A stretch of DNA of 64,000 nucleotides from Silene conica (GCA_029255685.2 CM055319.2:13464247-13528246), one strand, 5' to 3'. Positions 34,480-47,491 are shown, counted from the stretch's first letter. Notes: generated from the sequence alone by a model not told the origin. Translations and numbers: made by a program.

Positions 34480-35108
34480 CTACATATTGAATGCCAAGAA
34501 AGGTAAATCAAAATAAGATAGTTTTGCCCGAGTCATCAACTCTGTCGAAGTAGCAACTGCTAAGTCAAGTTCTGGAGATGGCACATCTAAAATGTCAAGC
34601 ATCTCTTGTGTTTGGTCGATTTCAGCATCAGTGAGATCTCTAAGGTGTTCACTTTGGTAAGGATTTTCACTTTGCAAATAATGTAGGAGTAATTTAGATC
34701 CCGGATCATTTGTCATAAAGCACTTGCATCTTTTATAAATGATTCTAGAACCCCTACGAACTATTCTCACACCATTGACATCATTGATACGCAGAGAAAT
34801 CCCATACGCAACTCGAATGAGAGGTGCACTAGGGTGTAGGAGGAAAAGCTGACACCAGTTCCGACAGACCAATGCCATGTTTGCCTTATCTAGGTTACAC
34901 TTAAGTTGTTTGAAGATGTTATTCATTACATCTTGATTATTAAAAATAGCCAATTGGGGTTGATAACGGTTGTTTGTGAGCTCAACAGTCCGTAAGGGAG
35001 TAAATGAGAATGCCATGGCCTCTTTTTTTCTGTTATGTAATTCTGGACATATTCTGCTTTATCTTCTGCGTGAAGATTCACTACCCACCCCTTGCACCAG
35101 TTTTCCAT
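34480..35108 (-). pseudogene. F-box-like protein 3, frameshifted
   Basis: The N-terminus MENWCKGWVVN reads in one frame from 35108. The F-box-like segment (FNNQDVMNNIFKQLKCNLDK, ANMALVCRNWCQLFLLHP) and the conserved tail (NDVNGVRIVRRGSRIIYKRC, SEHLRDLTDAEI) read in another. The switch lies in an A-run on the minus strand (near 35020) that is one base shorter than in copy 2, so a single slippage event disabled an otherwise well-preserved gene. An internal Met would still give a 178-aa product with the F-box-like part. Confidence 0.65.
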
Positions 35109-35530
35109 ATTTGACCAAAGGTAATTAAGTTTAAAACCACAAAGTAACCTACAAGCATTACAAAATAGAATAAAAAAGCATACATTGTGAAACACATACT
35201 CTTAGATTTCACATAATAAAAGGCTTAGTTTCACAACCTAAGCTTCTAGTTTCACATAATAATGGCTGAGAATCACAGAATCAGAAAAAGAACCTTAAAC
35301 TGAAAATAATAGAAAATAAACTTAAACTGAAAACTGAAATAAACTTATTATGTGAATCTAAGAGCTTATATTGTGAAACTAGAAGCTTATGAAGTGAAAC
35401 TACATGCTTATTTTATGAAACTAGATGGCTATATTGTGAAACCTATTAATAAAATATCCTGTTTTTTTGAGTTCTTAACTTGTGAAACTAGAAGCTTAAC
35501 TTGTGAAACTGGATTCGTATTCTGTGAAAC
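35109..35530. repeat. Motif array upstream of F-box-like gene 3
   Basis: TGTGAAAC/TTTCACA motifs continue to about 35530 and then stop abruptly. The last 0.8 kb of element B lacks them. Confidence 0.65.
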
Positions 35531-35534
35531 GTAC

Positions 35535-36060
35535 TAAAATAATCAAAAACACTCTCAAAACCTAGATATTTTCGTCACAACCCTAGGTATCACTAACAAT
35601 GAAAAATAACAATAAACACTAAACTAATGATAATCCAGTAGAAAATAGCAAAAAAAAACAAAATAAAGAGCAAAAATAAGTAATTAAACTAATTAAACAA
35701 CAAAAATGTAACAAATAACATACGAACATACGAAGAAGATGATAATGGAGGTTGTTGATGTTAAAAACTTCGAAGAACGACAATGCTTGCTTATTTCGCC
35801 TCAAATCTTCGAAAATAAACCACACATCCAAAGAACGACAAACAAATCACATTATAACATACTAAAATAATCAAAAACACTCTCAAAACCTAGATATTTT
35901 CATCACAACCCTAGGTATCACTAACAATGAAAAATAACAATAAACACTCAACTAATGATAATCCAGCAGAAAATAGCAAAAAAAAAACCAAAATAAAGAG
36001 CAAAAATAAGTAATTAAACTAATTAAAGAATAAAAATGTAACAAATAACATACGAAGAAG
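35535..36060. repeat. Direct duplication near the right end of element B
   Basis: The block starting TAAAATAATCAAAAACACTC recurs about 310 bases later (near 35545 and 35862), each copy followed by CCTAGGTATCACTAACAATG and AGCAAAAATAAGTAATTAAA. The second copy runs into GAAGAAGATGATAATGGAGG, also present after the first. The duplicated unit is non-coding. Confidence 0.8.
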
Positions 36061-36334
36061 ATGCGAAGAAGATGATAATGGAGGTTGTTGATGATTCCGG
36101 GAAGATGATCCAACCGTTACTGCGAGCGAGAGTGAGAGAGTGAGAGAGCGAGAGAGAATTTGAGAAGACGAGCGAGACTGGGAAAGAATGAATGAAACTG
36201 AGTCAGTCAATTTCTCTCTTTTTTTTATATATATATGGACACGTGGTGTAATCTCGTGCGTCCAGTGGTTTTAGATCGAACGGTTAAGATCAGTCCGGCA
36301 GCCTCACGCTAAGAACACGGCCTCACGTGATTCA

Positions 36335-36339
<5 letters not shown>

Positions 36340-36403
<64 letters not shown>
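36340..36403. repeat. (TA)n microsatellite, right
   Basis: A TA run abutting the right terminal repeat of element B. With 14602-14660 and 17602-17724 it completes the set of TA tracts at every Mutator-like terminus here. Confidence 0.9.
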
Positions 36404-36405
<2 letters not shown>

Positions 36406-36743
36406 TTTTTTTCGTTTTTATTTTAAGTATACATGTTCAATAAATAAAATTTCTGGTTATATATATAATAAATATAATTTGTCATCTTCATTTAAAATAA
36501 AAGTAAACGTATTTTAATGCCCGCCATTTTACAGTATTTGAAATATTAACACTGACATTAACTCACCATTATTTTTTCAATAAGTTTAACAATTTTAAGG
36601 CACTTACAAAATATTAAACGATCCTTATAAAACAAAAACTTCAAGGTGTACTTATGAACAATTTTGATTATATAATAACTATAATTTGTCGTCTTCTTTA
36701 AAAAAATACACAACCCTGTGATTTTTCACGGGTGTTACACTAG

Positions 36744-37131
36744 TATATTAATAATTACTTTTACCAATCTCCTCAAACTCCTCAAACTCCTAAAACGTGA
36801 GAAACATTAACAAGTGTAGTATGTATATCTGGAAAAAAAGTTCCAAATATCTAGGAAAAAATCAAATCTCATATATTAATAATTAGTTTCACCAAACTTC
36901 TCTAACTACTAAAACATGAACATTGACAACCGTAACAACTTATGCATCCTAGTCTAAGGCTTCGACATATCTAATCTTATTTCAACTTATTATCTTCCCC
37001 TAAAATTTAGTTAATCACCTCATACGTATACCTAAACAACCACACTTCTTAATTATATAAAATCCACCTTTAACGAAATCATCTTTATCCTTCAATATTC
37101 ACAAAGAAACGTAAACAACAAAGATTCAACT
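36744..37131. other. AT-rich junction DNA; left part of Helitron 2
   Basis: Contains two related stretches (36744-36815 and 36870-36930, each TATATTAATAATTA then CAAACT-rich) and a 40-base piece resembling the end of the old Copia LTR (36838-36878). The 5' end of Helitron 2 may be TCTCATATATTAATAATTAG near 36868. Otherwise nothing is recognised. Confidence 0.35.
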
Positions 37132-39121
37132 ATGGCTTTAAACTGTACCCCCGTTGTCATACGTCATTTGACCTCCGATATAGTGATTGCTGAGATTGTC
37201 TTGCGCTTGGTACACCTGTACAGGGGCGGAGCCAGGATTAAATAGTATATAGGGCTAAATTAATAATTTCAGGCGACAATATAAATATCGTCCTTTACAT
37301 CTATTGACATATATCTGTCACAAGCTAAAGACGGATATATCTCTCCTACAACTACACAAGTGAAAAAAATGGAGCATTATACGTATATTGACAAATGACA
37401 CTTGCATTTTATGAAAGGGTCACTATACATCTTCAGCGTGTAACGGATATTGACTGTCTTCAATAAAAATTTGGGTAAACACTAAACAACTTTTTGTCCT
37501 CTAATGGGCATTTTATATTTCTATATCCATCCAAGTAGCTTATCTCTAATTCCCATTCATTGCACAAGATAAATGTTCTGTCCTCTAATTCCATATATTT
37601 GATATATAATACTCCACATTAAGCCACTAAAGCAATTTCCATTCATTGCACAATGCACATGAGCACATCTGTCGTCTACTCGTCTTACTGCACATTTCTT
37701 ACCTCTTTCTTTTTATTAACTTTTTTGGGTTTCTTATCTCTTTCTTTTTATTCTCTTTTTTTTGGGTTTTATTCCCAGAATTCCACTTCGGCTGTTTTGC
37801 CTGTTTAATTATTAGATTTATTTCATTTCTTCCATCTTTTTGTTATCAAATTTGGGATTAAGATTATCAAATTCCTTTACAAATAAAATAGACCTTGGTT
37901 CCTAAATTAGCATCTCCCAAAAAAAAGAATTAATAAAACTATAAGAGTATAAGTAGACAAGGAAATATGGAATTACCAAGGAATAAACAACTGGAATGTT
38001 GTGAGTTGTGACGACCGACGGTGGTGGACTGGTGGCAGACAGCAACTCGGCGGCAAGGTTACAAAACTGGTGTTGATAGTTGAGTAATTGAATAATTGAA
38101 TTGAAGATTTAGGATTTTTTAATTTTAATTGTTTGAGATGGGTTTGGGGGTTTGCTCACTGCTCACTGGGAAGGGAATGTCGTTCCATTTTTTCAATTTT
38201 TCAATTTTTTAATTTTTTTTTTTTTCCTGAAATCATATTGGGCTATAGCCCATATAGCCTTGGGCCTGGCTCCGCCCCTGCCTGTAGGAAAGAAAAAGCT
38301 ACTACAACAAAGAAGATACTTTGGCAATAGAGATGCTTTTATTGGATTCAGAGGTACTACATATTTTAACTTCAATTGACACTCTTTTTCACAAGCATGT
38401 ATAGTTAAATAACATAATTACTATAATTTTCAGAACAATTTAATTCAAGCCACAATCCGCAAAAGTATCATTAACAAATTCAAGAATAGGATCAACGTAG
38501 GACATTTATATAAATTCTTAAGATTCAATGTGGATGCAATTAAAGGGGCTGAAATTGCAACTTCCGGTGAATTACGTATCTACTTTTCATATCCTACAAT
38601 TGTTAGAGAGCTGCACGATCTACCCATCCCAAAATATGGATTCCAGTTTGTGGAATTTGGCGACATTTTATCTGAAGAATATCTGATATTTCATAGGTAA
38701 TTCCATGAAACTCATACAAATTAACCACTAATAAACATATTTACACTAATAAAAATATTTACCTTTTATATAATTTTTAACTTCTTCTTCACATACTCAC
38801 TCAGATGTCATTGGCAAGTTTTCTGGAGTCGGAGAATTCAAGTCAACCAAGAACAAAAATAGTTGGATGACAATATACATCGAGAATATTAAGTAACAAT
38901 TCTACTGATTTTGATATTGGACATTATAACCTAAACACATCCACTTACTATGAGCATTTTAATAACTAATTCATCAACTTATACACAGCAAGGAGAAATT
39001 AGCATGCTCAGTTTGGAACGACTACGTTGGTTTAGTTCAGCCTTTTATTGATGCATGTAAAAAGTCCACTGAACCTGCCATCATTGTCATCCGTTGTGTT
39101 CAACGATGTAAAAAGTCTTGA
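37132..39121 (+). pseudogene. RPA1-like single-strand DNA-binding protein gene (Helitron cargo), MITE-interrupted
   Basis: Replication protein A large-subunit-like protein with OB folds that bind ssDNA. Exon 1 (ATG 37132) encodes MALNCTPVVIRHLTSD then AEIVLRLVHL and is cut at 37220 by a 1.06-kb MITE. Reading resumes at 38281-38353 (LAIEMLLLDSE). Exons at 38434-38696 (NLIQATIRKSIINKFKNRIN, GHLYKFLRFNVDAIKG, PKYGFQFVEFGDI), 38805-38892 (DVIGKFSGVGEFKSTKNKN) and 38989-39121 (LACSVWNDYVGLVQPFIDAC, PAIIVIRC, TGA) follow with GT/AG borders. That covers DBD-A/B-type OB folds only; the zinc-ribbon C-terminus is missing. An in-frame TAG is created at the MITE junction. Confidence 0.7.
37221..38280. 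mobile_element. MITE-like DNA transposon inserted in the RPA1-like gene
   Basis: Terminal inverted repeats CAGGGGCGGAGCCAGG (left) and CCTGGCTCCGCCCCTG (right), 16 bases and perfect. The host bases CCTGTA flank both sides (37215-37220, 38281-38286). Terminal sequence resembles plant hAT-type non-autonomous elements, although the visible target duplication is 6 rather than 8. It has no transposase. Inner ends also pair loosely (GGGCTAAATT against GGGCTATAGCCC). Confidence 0.8.
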
Positions 39122-40099
39122 TCATCTTAATGAACAAATATATGATAGCTCATGTATACCGTCATACCGACACGTGTGATAAATAATTCGAAATTTATTT
39201 ATACGTATATAATTAATCAGCTTATCTTTGATATTATTAACTACTATATTTATCTAAAGTTAAAAACAGACCACTGTAAATAATTAATTTGTTTATCTTT
39301 GATATTATTAACTATGTTCATCTAAAATGTTAAAAACAGACCCGTGAATTTTATGGGTTACAACCTAGTATTTACTAATAACATTATTCAATTCGATAGC
39401 TTGTGTAAAACCCCTCGCGGCAGCGGAAAAGTAAACAGACAAAACAAGCCAAAAATACGCGGAATTTAAAACTTTTGACATGATAAGAAAACATGCGAGG
39501 TGTCTTAACAATATTAAACATGCGGAAAAGAAATGAAACATAAATAAGTATATAAGTGCGATACAAAAGCAGCCCGGGATAGCATATCCCTACAAGCACA
39601 AAATACTGAAACGCAAGTCTAAGGTCTAGCTAACGAAAGGTAAAAGTCAACGATGAAGGATCATCGCTCGCTAGCCTCAACGTAACCCCCCTACATCAGC
39701 CCTCATGTACCTACACACATACAACATGTGCGCCACGGTCAGTGGGGAGTGACTAGAGTGCTCCTAGCCACCTATTGTCAATAACACATAACACGTAAGA
39801 CCTTCAACATACTCCAACATCTATAACATGTGAAGCATATATATATATATATATATATATCTCAACCTCAAATCATCATGCAATACTTGCAAAGGCTCTC
39901 AACAAATTCGGAAACCATTTGGAAGGAGAGCCGGTTTCCCTTCCGGTTGCCCGGCCGGGGGGTCTTTCAATCCAAACTATTTACGAAACCAGACTAAGAG
40001 TCGTCCAGTGCCTTGGACGAACAATACTAAGATAACCAAGTATCATACATTCCCTATCACAAACTAAAGCATGCTCAATAACCGATTCATCAACACAAG

Positions 40100-40300
40100 A
40101 TATAGGTCACCAAGTGACTCGACTCCAACAACTATAGGTCAACCAAGTGATTCTACAAACGAGCTAGGTCAACCAAGTGGCTCTACTCCAACAACTATAG
40201 GTCAACCAAGTGACTCTACAAACAAGCTAGGTCAACCAAGTGACTCTACTCCAACAACTATAGGTCAACCAAGTGACTCTACAAACAAGAGATAGGTCAC
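40100..40300. repeat. Minisatellite within the chromovirus-type LTR
   Basis: Units of about 28-31 bases built on TAGGTCAACCAAGTGACTCT alternate ACAAACAAGC and ACTCCAACAACTA tails, about seven copies. The 74-codon ORF over it is a by-product. Confidence 0.85.
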
Positions 40301-42148
40301 CAAGTGACTCGACTCTAACTACTATGAGCAGGCCGACAATCGACTCGTCTATATACTACGACATCCCCAATCTCAGACTATACAACCCCCTGGTAGGACG
40401 ACATCAAATGACTGTCCCAGTCTAAACCTGGCCAGATTCTCGGAGCGCAAACGAATTACGATCCCCGATTCGACAATTGCACAAGGCACCCCCAAGACCC
40501 GAACTAGCTAGGAACGAGATATGCCCGAAGGCGGGAAGACAATCTAAGACCTGACCGTGAGGACCAAGCCCCTACAGCCAACCAGCTACACAATGCAATC
40601 AGGTGAGAACTCGAGTACTATAGCAGCGCACAGCAGGTTACACAAATCCCAATATGTCATCTCAAAGATGTACGACAACTCAAACTTGAATGACAATCAT
40701 TTCGTATATATCTCATTACTAAACATCCATTCAACACTGTGCCGACTTCGGAAACTAATTTGAGGTGAGAGCCGGTTTCCCTTCCGGTTGCCCAGCCGGG
40801 GGGGTCTTTCTCTTCAAATCCATTTCCGAACCCAACACGAGTGTCGCCCAATTTTTGGGACTTCAAACAAGCATACAATTCATATTATATAACGTATATT
40901 CTTTACAGAAATCATTACGTATATAAAATAACAAAAGAATCGTAAATTAAATATATAGTTCATTCGGAAAAAGAGAAACGAGAACTAACTTAATATTTCA
41001 TATTATATCCTCATATTTTCCATATAAAATTAACATGTGAGAAATTAATATAACAAATCGTATTTTAATTATTCGGAAAACCGATTAACTAATTAATCAT
41101 TTAGACATGGTTTTTAAAATAAAACCGTAACCCATTACTAATTTGTAACAATTTCTAACGTATTATATTTAAACGTAAACAAGCTAGCAAGAACGCACGT
41201 AAATTAATTAATTCAAGCAGGCAGGCTAGCACGTACGTAAAATAATAATAAAATAATAATATAATAAATAAGTGTTTAGTAACCCAGCGGCACTAATAAT
41301 AATAATGATAAAAAAAATAATAGAATAATTAGTTGTAGTATGCAACATGTGTAAAAATAATAATAATTAATACCAATGTTACTAAACAATTGCAAGAGTA
41401 GTATTAGTAGTGCCAATTAGTAGTAATAGCAGTAGGTAAAAGCACTCAGCACATGTAAATGAAATGAATTGAACACAAATGAAATCCAATGATTATAGAG
41501 TATGTAGTTGTAGCGTAACAACCAATTCAACTAGCAACAAAAGTCATGTAGACAGCAGCAATAAGTGCAGAAATGGCAGCGGTAAGTAACAACCATCAGA
41601 AGTACTCCCACGACATTAATCTGCAACAACGAGCGATAAGGCACCAGTAGCAGCACGGCCAACAGCAGCCACAACCAGCCGTAACAGCAGCCAGCAGTAG
41701 CCACGGCCAGCAGCATTTACGCAGCAACATGAGCAGGCTATTGCAGCGACGACGACGCAAAACTAACAATAAAAACAAACAGAAGCAACACGTAGAGGCA
41801 ATAGAATAATAACCGCAAAAGAAATACCAATAGACAGTAGCATTGTGCCGCGTACAGACAGAGGGGAAGCAACAGTTCAGCAAGTACCATTCGGTAGAAA
41901 AACCAGTGCAGACAGCATCCAACAACGATAGTAACGACAACTATAACAGAGCCATAAAAGCGTTAAAATTATTGGTGTTCAGCAGCTTTAGTGTTCAGCA
42001 GTAGTTATGATAGCAACGCAACCCAATAGTGCAGCAGGAATGCGATGTAGCAGTAGAAATGTAGTAGTAACCATAACAATGGACAACAATAACGTACATC
42101 AATAACCACTATATGTAGCAATATGACAGTAAGAATAATGGGTAGCAA

Positions 42149-42508
42149 CAATTTACAAGGAACAACAGCTAGTGACGACATTAACAACCATAGTAAGCAG
42201 CGGCAATTGGAACAGTAGGGTAGGAGCTAAATAAAATAGTAAGAAGGCACAGTAGAAGGCAGACAGTAGCATTAAGAGTAGTAGTGTTTCAGCTGCACTC
42301 CCAGTAGCATTTAACGACACTGATAACAACATTATGCAACAGCAACCTATGATATTAACAACAACACATATGACAACACGAATCTCATGTTCATAAAACC
42401 ATAAACAACCATATTCCACCATTTGTATCAACTTAGAATAGAAATTAAGCACTCTTATCATGATTCACACATAATCTTTCAGATTATAAACTACCCAAAA
42501 CTCATTAA
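42149..42508. repeat. LTR segment duplicated at 48454-48810
   Basis: About 360 bases, starting CAATTTACAAGGAACAACAG and ending ACCCAAAACTCATT, almost identical to 48454-48810 in the same orientation. The second copy lies upstream (in element sense) of the 3' polyprotein remnant, so it is probably what remains of the other LTR. Confidence 0.85.
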
Positions 42509-42634
42509 ACACAAAACTCATAATCAATTCACATAGAAACCACATGTCCACTTAATTTAAGACAAAGGCCGAGTATTCTCATTATCGTCACCTTAAAAGA
42601 GCGATTCTTCACTTCTAATCTTCTACAATGTACG

Positions 42635-42932
42635 TGTTAAACACAATTAAGGACAATATTTTCTCTCTTGTATATTCTTATTCCATAACTACCATTATAT
42701 ATTTTACTACATTGTGTAGTACGTTGAGATACTAGCTATAATTACTACAAGACAATTATGGCCATTACTACAAGACAATTATGGCCATTGACTACCATAT
42801 TATTATGACAATTTACTATTGGACAATTAGTGCAATAGATTCCTTTCCATACAAGGAATGTAATGGACTGGTGGATTCTAAGGAGCACACGGCCCAAGAC
42901 TTGTGAGAGGTGGAACGGACCCATGGTTATTA
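42635..42932 (-). repeat. 3' LTR of the Copia element
   Basis: 298 bp. In plus coordinates TGTTAAACACAATT to GGTTATTA. It contains an internal direct repeat (ACTACAAGACAATTATGGCC twice). Confidence 0.92.
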
Positions 42933-45900
42933 CCCCCCCTCAAGTGGGGCGAAGAGATTCACAAGGCCCAACTTGCGAACCAATAACTGAAACTGAGAGA
43001 CCCCAAGTGCTTTGGTAAGAACATCGGCCAATTGGACCGTAGTGGAGACAAAGGAGGGGACAATGAGGCCAGATTGGATGGCGTCGCGGACAAAATGACA
43101 ATCGATCTCAATATGTTTTGTCCTCTCATGAAAAACCGGATTTTGAGCAATATGGAGAGCGGACTTACTATCACTAAAAAGCGCAATGGGATCCGGATGT
43201 GGAACGCCAAGGTCTTCTAACAGACCCTTGAGCCATTTAACCTCACCGGTAATAGCACGAAGGGCACGGTATTCGGCCTCAGCAGAAGAGAGAGACACGG
43301 TAGGTTGCTTCTTGGTCTTCCAGGCCACAAGAGAAGACCCAAAATACACCAGCCAACCTGACAAGGATCGGCGGGACTCAGGACATTGGGCCCAATCAGA
43401 GTCACACCATCCGGACAATTGGAGAGAGGAACGGACCGAAAACAAAATACCTTGACCAGGGGCACTTTTCAAGTAACGAACTGTGCGAAGAGCAGCAGCC
43501 CAATGATCCTCACGCGGGGTGCTCATAAATTGAGACAGAATGTGCACCGTATAGGATAGATCCGGTCGAGTGACAGCCAGATAAACTAAGCGACCCACCA
43601 GTCTCCGATAGGGCTCAGGGTCGGAGAGGAGGGGGCTGGTGCTGCGGCCGAGTTGATGGTGTTGTTCAAGAGGTGTGAGCGCGGGCTTACACCCGAGGAG
43701 ACCCACCTCACCGATGATATCCAAAGCATATTTTCTTTGACAGAGAAAAATCCCATTAGAGTTACGTGCAACTTCAAGACCAAGGAAGTATTTTAAGTCC
43801 CCTAAATCCTTCATGTGAAAACATTGATGAAGATAGGTTTTAAACTTGGCGAGAGCAGGTAAATGAGTGCCGGAAATGATCAAGTCATACACATAATTAA
43901 CACATTCAGGCGGACCGAATCTTTGACATAGGTAAATAACGAATAATCATAATAACTCTGAATAAAGCCATATTGTCGCAAGGCCGTACCTAACTTGGCA
44001 AACCAGCAGCGGGGGGCTTGTTTGAGGCCATAGAGGGACTTTTTCAAGCGACAGACAAGCCCCGAAGTGGGCGTACTGAACCCGGGAGGGAGACGCATAA
44101 AAACTTCTTCGGACAAGTCCCCGTGTAGGAAAGCATTATGAACATCCATCTGGTGTAAATACCAACCCTTAGCGGCGGCAACAGATAAGAAAGTGCGAAC
44201 GGTAGTCATTTTGGCAACGGGAGCAAAAGTCTCATCATAGTCAATCCCCTCGGTTTGGTGATTGCCAAAGACCACCAAACGGGCTTTGAACCGTTCGATA
44301 GTGGAATCTGACTTATATTTGATTTTGTAAAGCCATTTACTCCCGAGAGCTTTCTTACCGGGGGGTAAAGGGATAAGGACCCAGGTGTCATTAGCGGTAA
44401 GGGCTTGGATTTCATCAGCCATAGCCTGTCTCCATTCAGGTTGTCGAACGGCGTCCTTGAAATTCCGAGGTTCAGTATGAGTGAAGAGAGCTGCCAAAAA
44501 TGAGCGATGTGGAACAGAAAACTTATGACATGACAAGTAGTTAGTTAGAGGATACGGGGTACCTGAGAAGGAAGAGGAGACGTGGAGGCGAGAGGCATGA
44601 GATGGACTATTATTATCATCATAATCACTATCAAACTCAAGAACATAATCCTGAAAATGGGTATTGGGCACACGCATACGGTGGCCTCGGCCCATTTGAG
44701 GTGGTGAGGGGACAGATGGGCTCGCGATATAAGAGGAACCCGAGATTGGAGAAGACGGGTTGGATGAGAGGGAAGTGGGCTCGGGTGAAGGAACAACATC
44801 GGTATTGGGCTCAGGGGAAAGGGTAATAGGAGTAGTGGGAATATTAGGAGTGGGCTCATTAGTGGGAATAGTAGGATTGGGCTCGGTAGTAGGAATATTA
44901 GGAGTAAGCTTGGTAGTGGGAATATTAGGATTGGGCTGGGTAGTAGGAATATTAGGATTGGGCTCGGTAGTGGGGTAAGGAAAAATGTGTTGATCTTGTA
45001 TGGTATTATCAGTGGGCTGATTATCCCAGGAAGTAGAAAAGTCAGCCGAGGGGAGTCCGTTGTGGGTGTTATGGGCAAGAAATGGGAATATGTGTTCATA
45101 AAATTTGACATCCCGAGACACAAAAAATTCACACCGCTCAAGGTCATACAGATACCACCCTTTTTGTCCGGAAGGGTACCCCATAAAGGTACACTTTCGA
45201 CTCCGACTGGCGAACTTATCACCTTTAGACCGTTGATTGTAGGCAAAGCATAAGGACCCGAATACCCGAAGCATAGCAAAATTAGGGGCGGTTTTGTATA
45301 GTTTCTCATAGGGTGTTAAACCATGAAGGATACGGGACGGGGTCCGATTAATAACAAACGCGGCAGTGAGAGCACATTCCCCCCAAAACTTAATGGGTAA
45401 CCCCCCCTGAAATCGGAGGGCTCGGGCAACATTTAAGATGTGTTGATGTTTACGTTCCACACGGCCATTTTGTTGGGGGGTACCGACACAGGATGACTGA
45501 AATAAAATGCCTTGTTCTGAGAAATAAGGTTTTAACGAATGGAATTCCGTCCCGTTATCACTCCTCACAATTTTAGTGTTAGCCGAAAATTGACGTTTGA
45601 TCATAGCGATAAATAATTTAAATTTGTGATGGACTTCAGTTTTACGTTGGACCAAATACACCCACACCCCACGCGAAAAATCAACAACCAAAGTAAGAAA
45701 GTAACGAGCCCCGGTCGTACAAGGAATATCATATGGACCCCACAAATCACAATGAATTAGTTCAAAAGCATGTAAACTATTATGGGTACTTAAAGGAAAA
45801 CTATTGCGAATGTGTTTAGCCCGATGACACACCTCACACGGTACAGACGCACTGCAGTCTTTATTACTTAGAAAAGGAAGTAATTTGATAATTTGTTCGG

Positions 45901-47431
45901 ACGGATGTCCCAGTCTATGATGCCATAAATTAAATAATGTCGACCCGGTGTCCACGGCGTGTACAAGGTCCATGTGTGTACGGAGATAATATAGTCCATC
46001 AAGTCGGTCGCCTCTACCAATCTCCTCCCTCGTAACCTGGTCCTGTAACACACACAAGTCAGCATTAGTTATAAGTTCACATCGCAAATTATCACACAAT
46101 TGTGACGCCGAAATCAAATTACAATTTAATTGAGGGACAAATAAGACAGTATGTAACATGAGGGTGGGAGTGAGTTGAACCCGACCAACAAAAGTGGCAT
46201 AAATTTTGGACCCATCCGGGAGGCCCACGGTATGACTAGGAACAGTTTTAACGTCCGAAAGTAAAGCAAAATTACCGGTTACATGATGGGAACAACCCGT
46301 ATCGATTAACCACTTACCGGAATGGTCATGGTTAGGAGTACCATAAACGTTTACCGAGGCCGCCGTAGGGGTATCTTGGGCTGCGTGTGTGGACTGGAGA
46401 GTATTACTACTAGATTCTATAGTTGGAGTAGTAGTGCGTTGACCATTATTGCCATTATTTTCCTCCCGAGAGCGAAAGCTGCCCCCACCCCGACCCCCTG
46501 TACGTCCGCGACCCCCTGCCCCACGACCAAACCCCTTGTTTGAATTTTTCAGATCATAATACCAATCGGGTATTTCACCGAGCAAATCAAAGCACATACT
46601 ACGGTCATGCCCATTACGATTACAATGATTACAATGCAACCGTTGACGTTCGGATCGAGTCATTTGAGTAGGAATTTTGGATGAGGAACGAACAAAGGAG
46701 TGTACATTGAAACTAGCAATATTAGGGGTTTCGACTGGCTTATTCAGACCGCGGACTCGTTCCTCTTGACAAACCATATGAAAGGCGCGAGCAACCGTGG
46801 GCAGAGGGGATTGGGCAAGAATTACAGAGCGGAAGGAGGCATAGGGATCGGGTAATAAGCCGAGAAGGAAGGAATGTAACCGCTCCGACTCCCGACGATC
46901 CATGTGCTGTTTAGCACTGGTACATTTTGTGCAACACTTGCAGTCAATTATGGGTTGATGTTTGTCGAGATCATCCCATAATTGACACAAGGTGCCATAG
47001 TAAAGTGTGACGGACATACCTTCTGTTTGCCGGCAGTCCCGAAGACCACCAATTATCTGTTGAATCCGAGAGCCATCAATGACGCCGAAACGTTCCTCAA
47101 GAGCGTCCCATAGTTTCTGCGCATTTTCGAATTTCGGCAGAAGGCTCTTAACTTCGGGCGAAATGGTGCGTGACAGCCATGAGACAAGCATCGATTGGAT
47201 CGTCTCCCAATCATCATCCGTACAGGGAGGCGTGGGTTTGGTAATTGTACCATTAACGAAGGCGAATTTGCGCCGTGATTTGAGGGCAAGACGAACATCG
47301 TGAGACCATTCATCATAATTTTCAGAGGTCAGACGGATAGGGGTAATGAAATCCCCGGGTTTGTCTTGAGGACCGAGATAAAACGGGGAAGAGGGATCAA
47401 TTTTGGATCCGGTAGCATCGTCGTTAGTCAT
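42933..47431 (-). pseudogene. gag-pol: Copia gag-pol region
   Basis: Reading from 47431 down: Gag of the UBN2 type (ENYDEWSHDVRLALKSRRKF), zinc knuckle CNHCNRNGHDRSMC, protease WLIDTGCSHHVTGN, integrase zinc region (HRLGHPSEQ, CEVCHRAKH) and catalytic core (IVRSDNGTEF, GTPQQNGRVERKHQ). A Thr/Pro-rich linker with a PNIPTT repeat follows, then reverse transcriptase (FKARLVVFGNHQTEGIDYDE, VHNAFLHGDL, KSLYGLKQAPRCW) and RNase H (GWCDSDWAQCPESRRS, SAEAEYRAL, ADVLTKALG). All enzymes for virus-like-particle-based retrotransposition are represented. The region is nearly open throughout, with about one apparent break. Confidence 0.92.
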
Positions 47432-47491
47432 AACGACGGCTAGGTTTTGATAATTAACGATTTTAATTGTGTTTAAATTGCTCTGATACCA

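Larger units (their letters stand above)
36868..39368 (+). mobile_element. Helitron 2 carrying an RPA1-like gene
   Basis: The right end is typical: CCCGT/ATGGG stem (39341-39357), then TTACAAC and CTAG at 39365-39368, followed by T. The body holds a spliced RPA1-like gene on the plus strand. Autonomous plant Helitrons often encode RPA1-like proteins next to Rep/helicase, but no Rep/helicase is visible, so this is a reduced derivative. The left boundary is approximate. About 65 bases near the right end are duplicated (39225-39290 versus 39290-39345). Confidence 0.55.
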
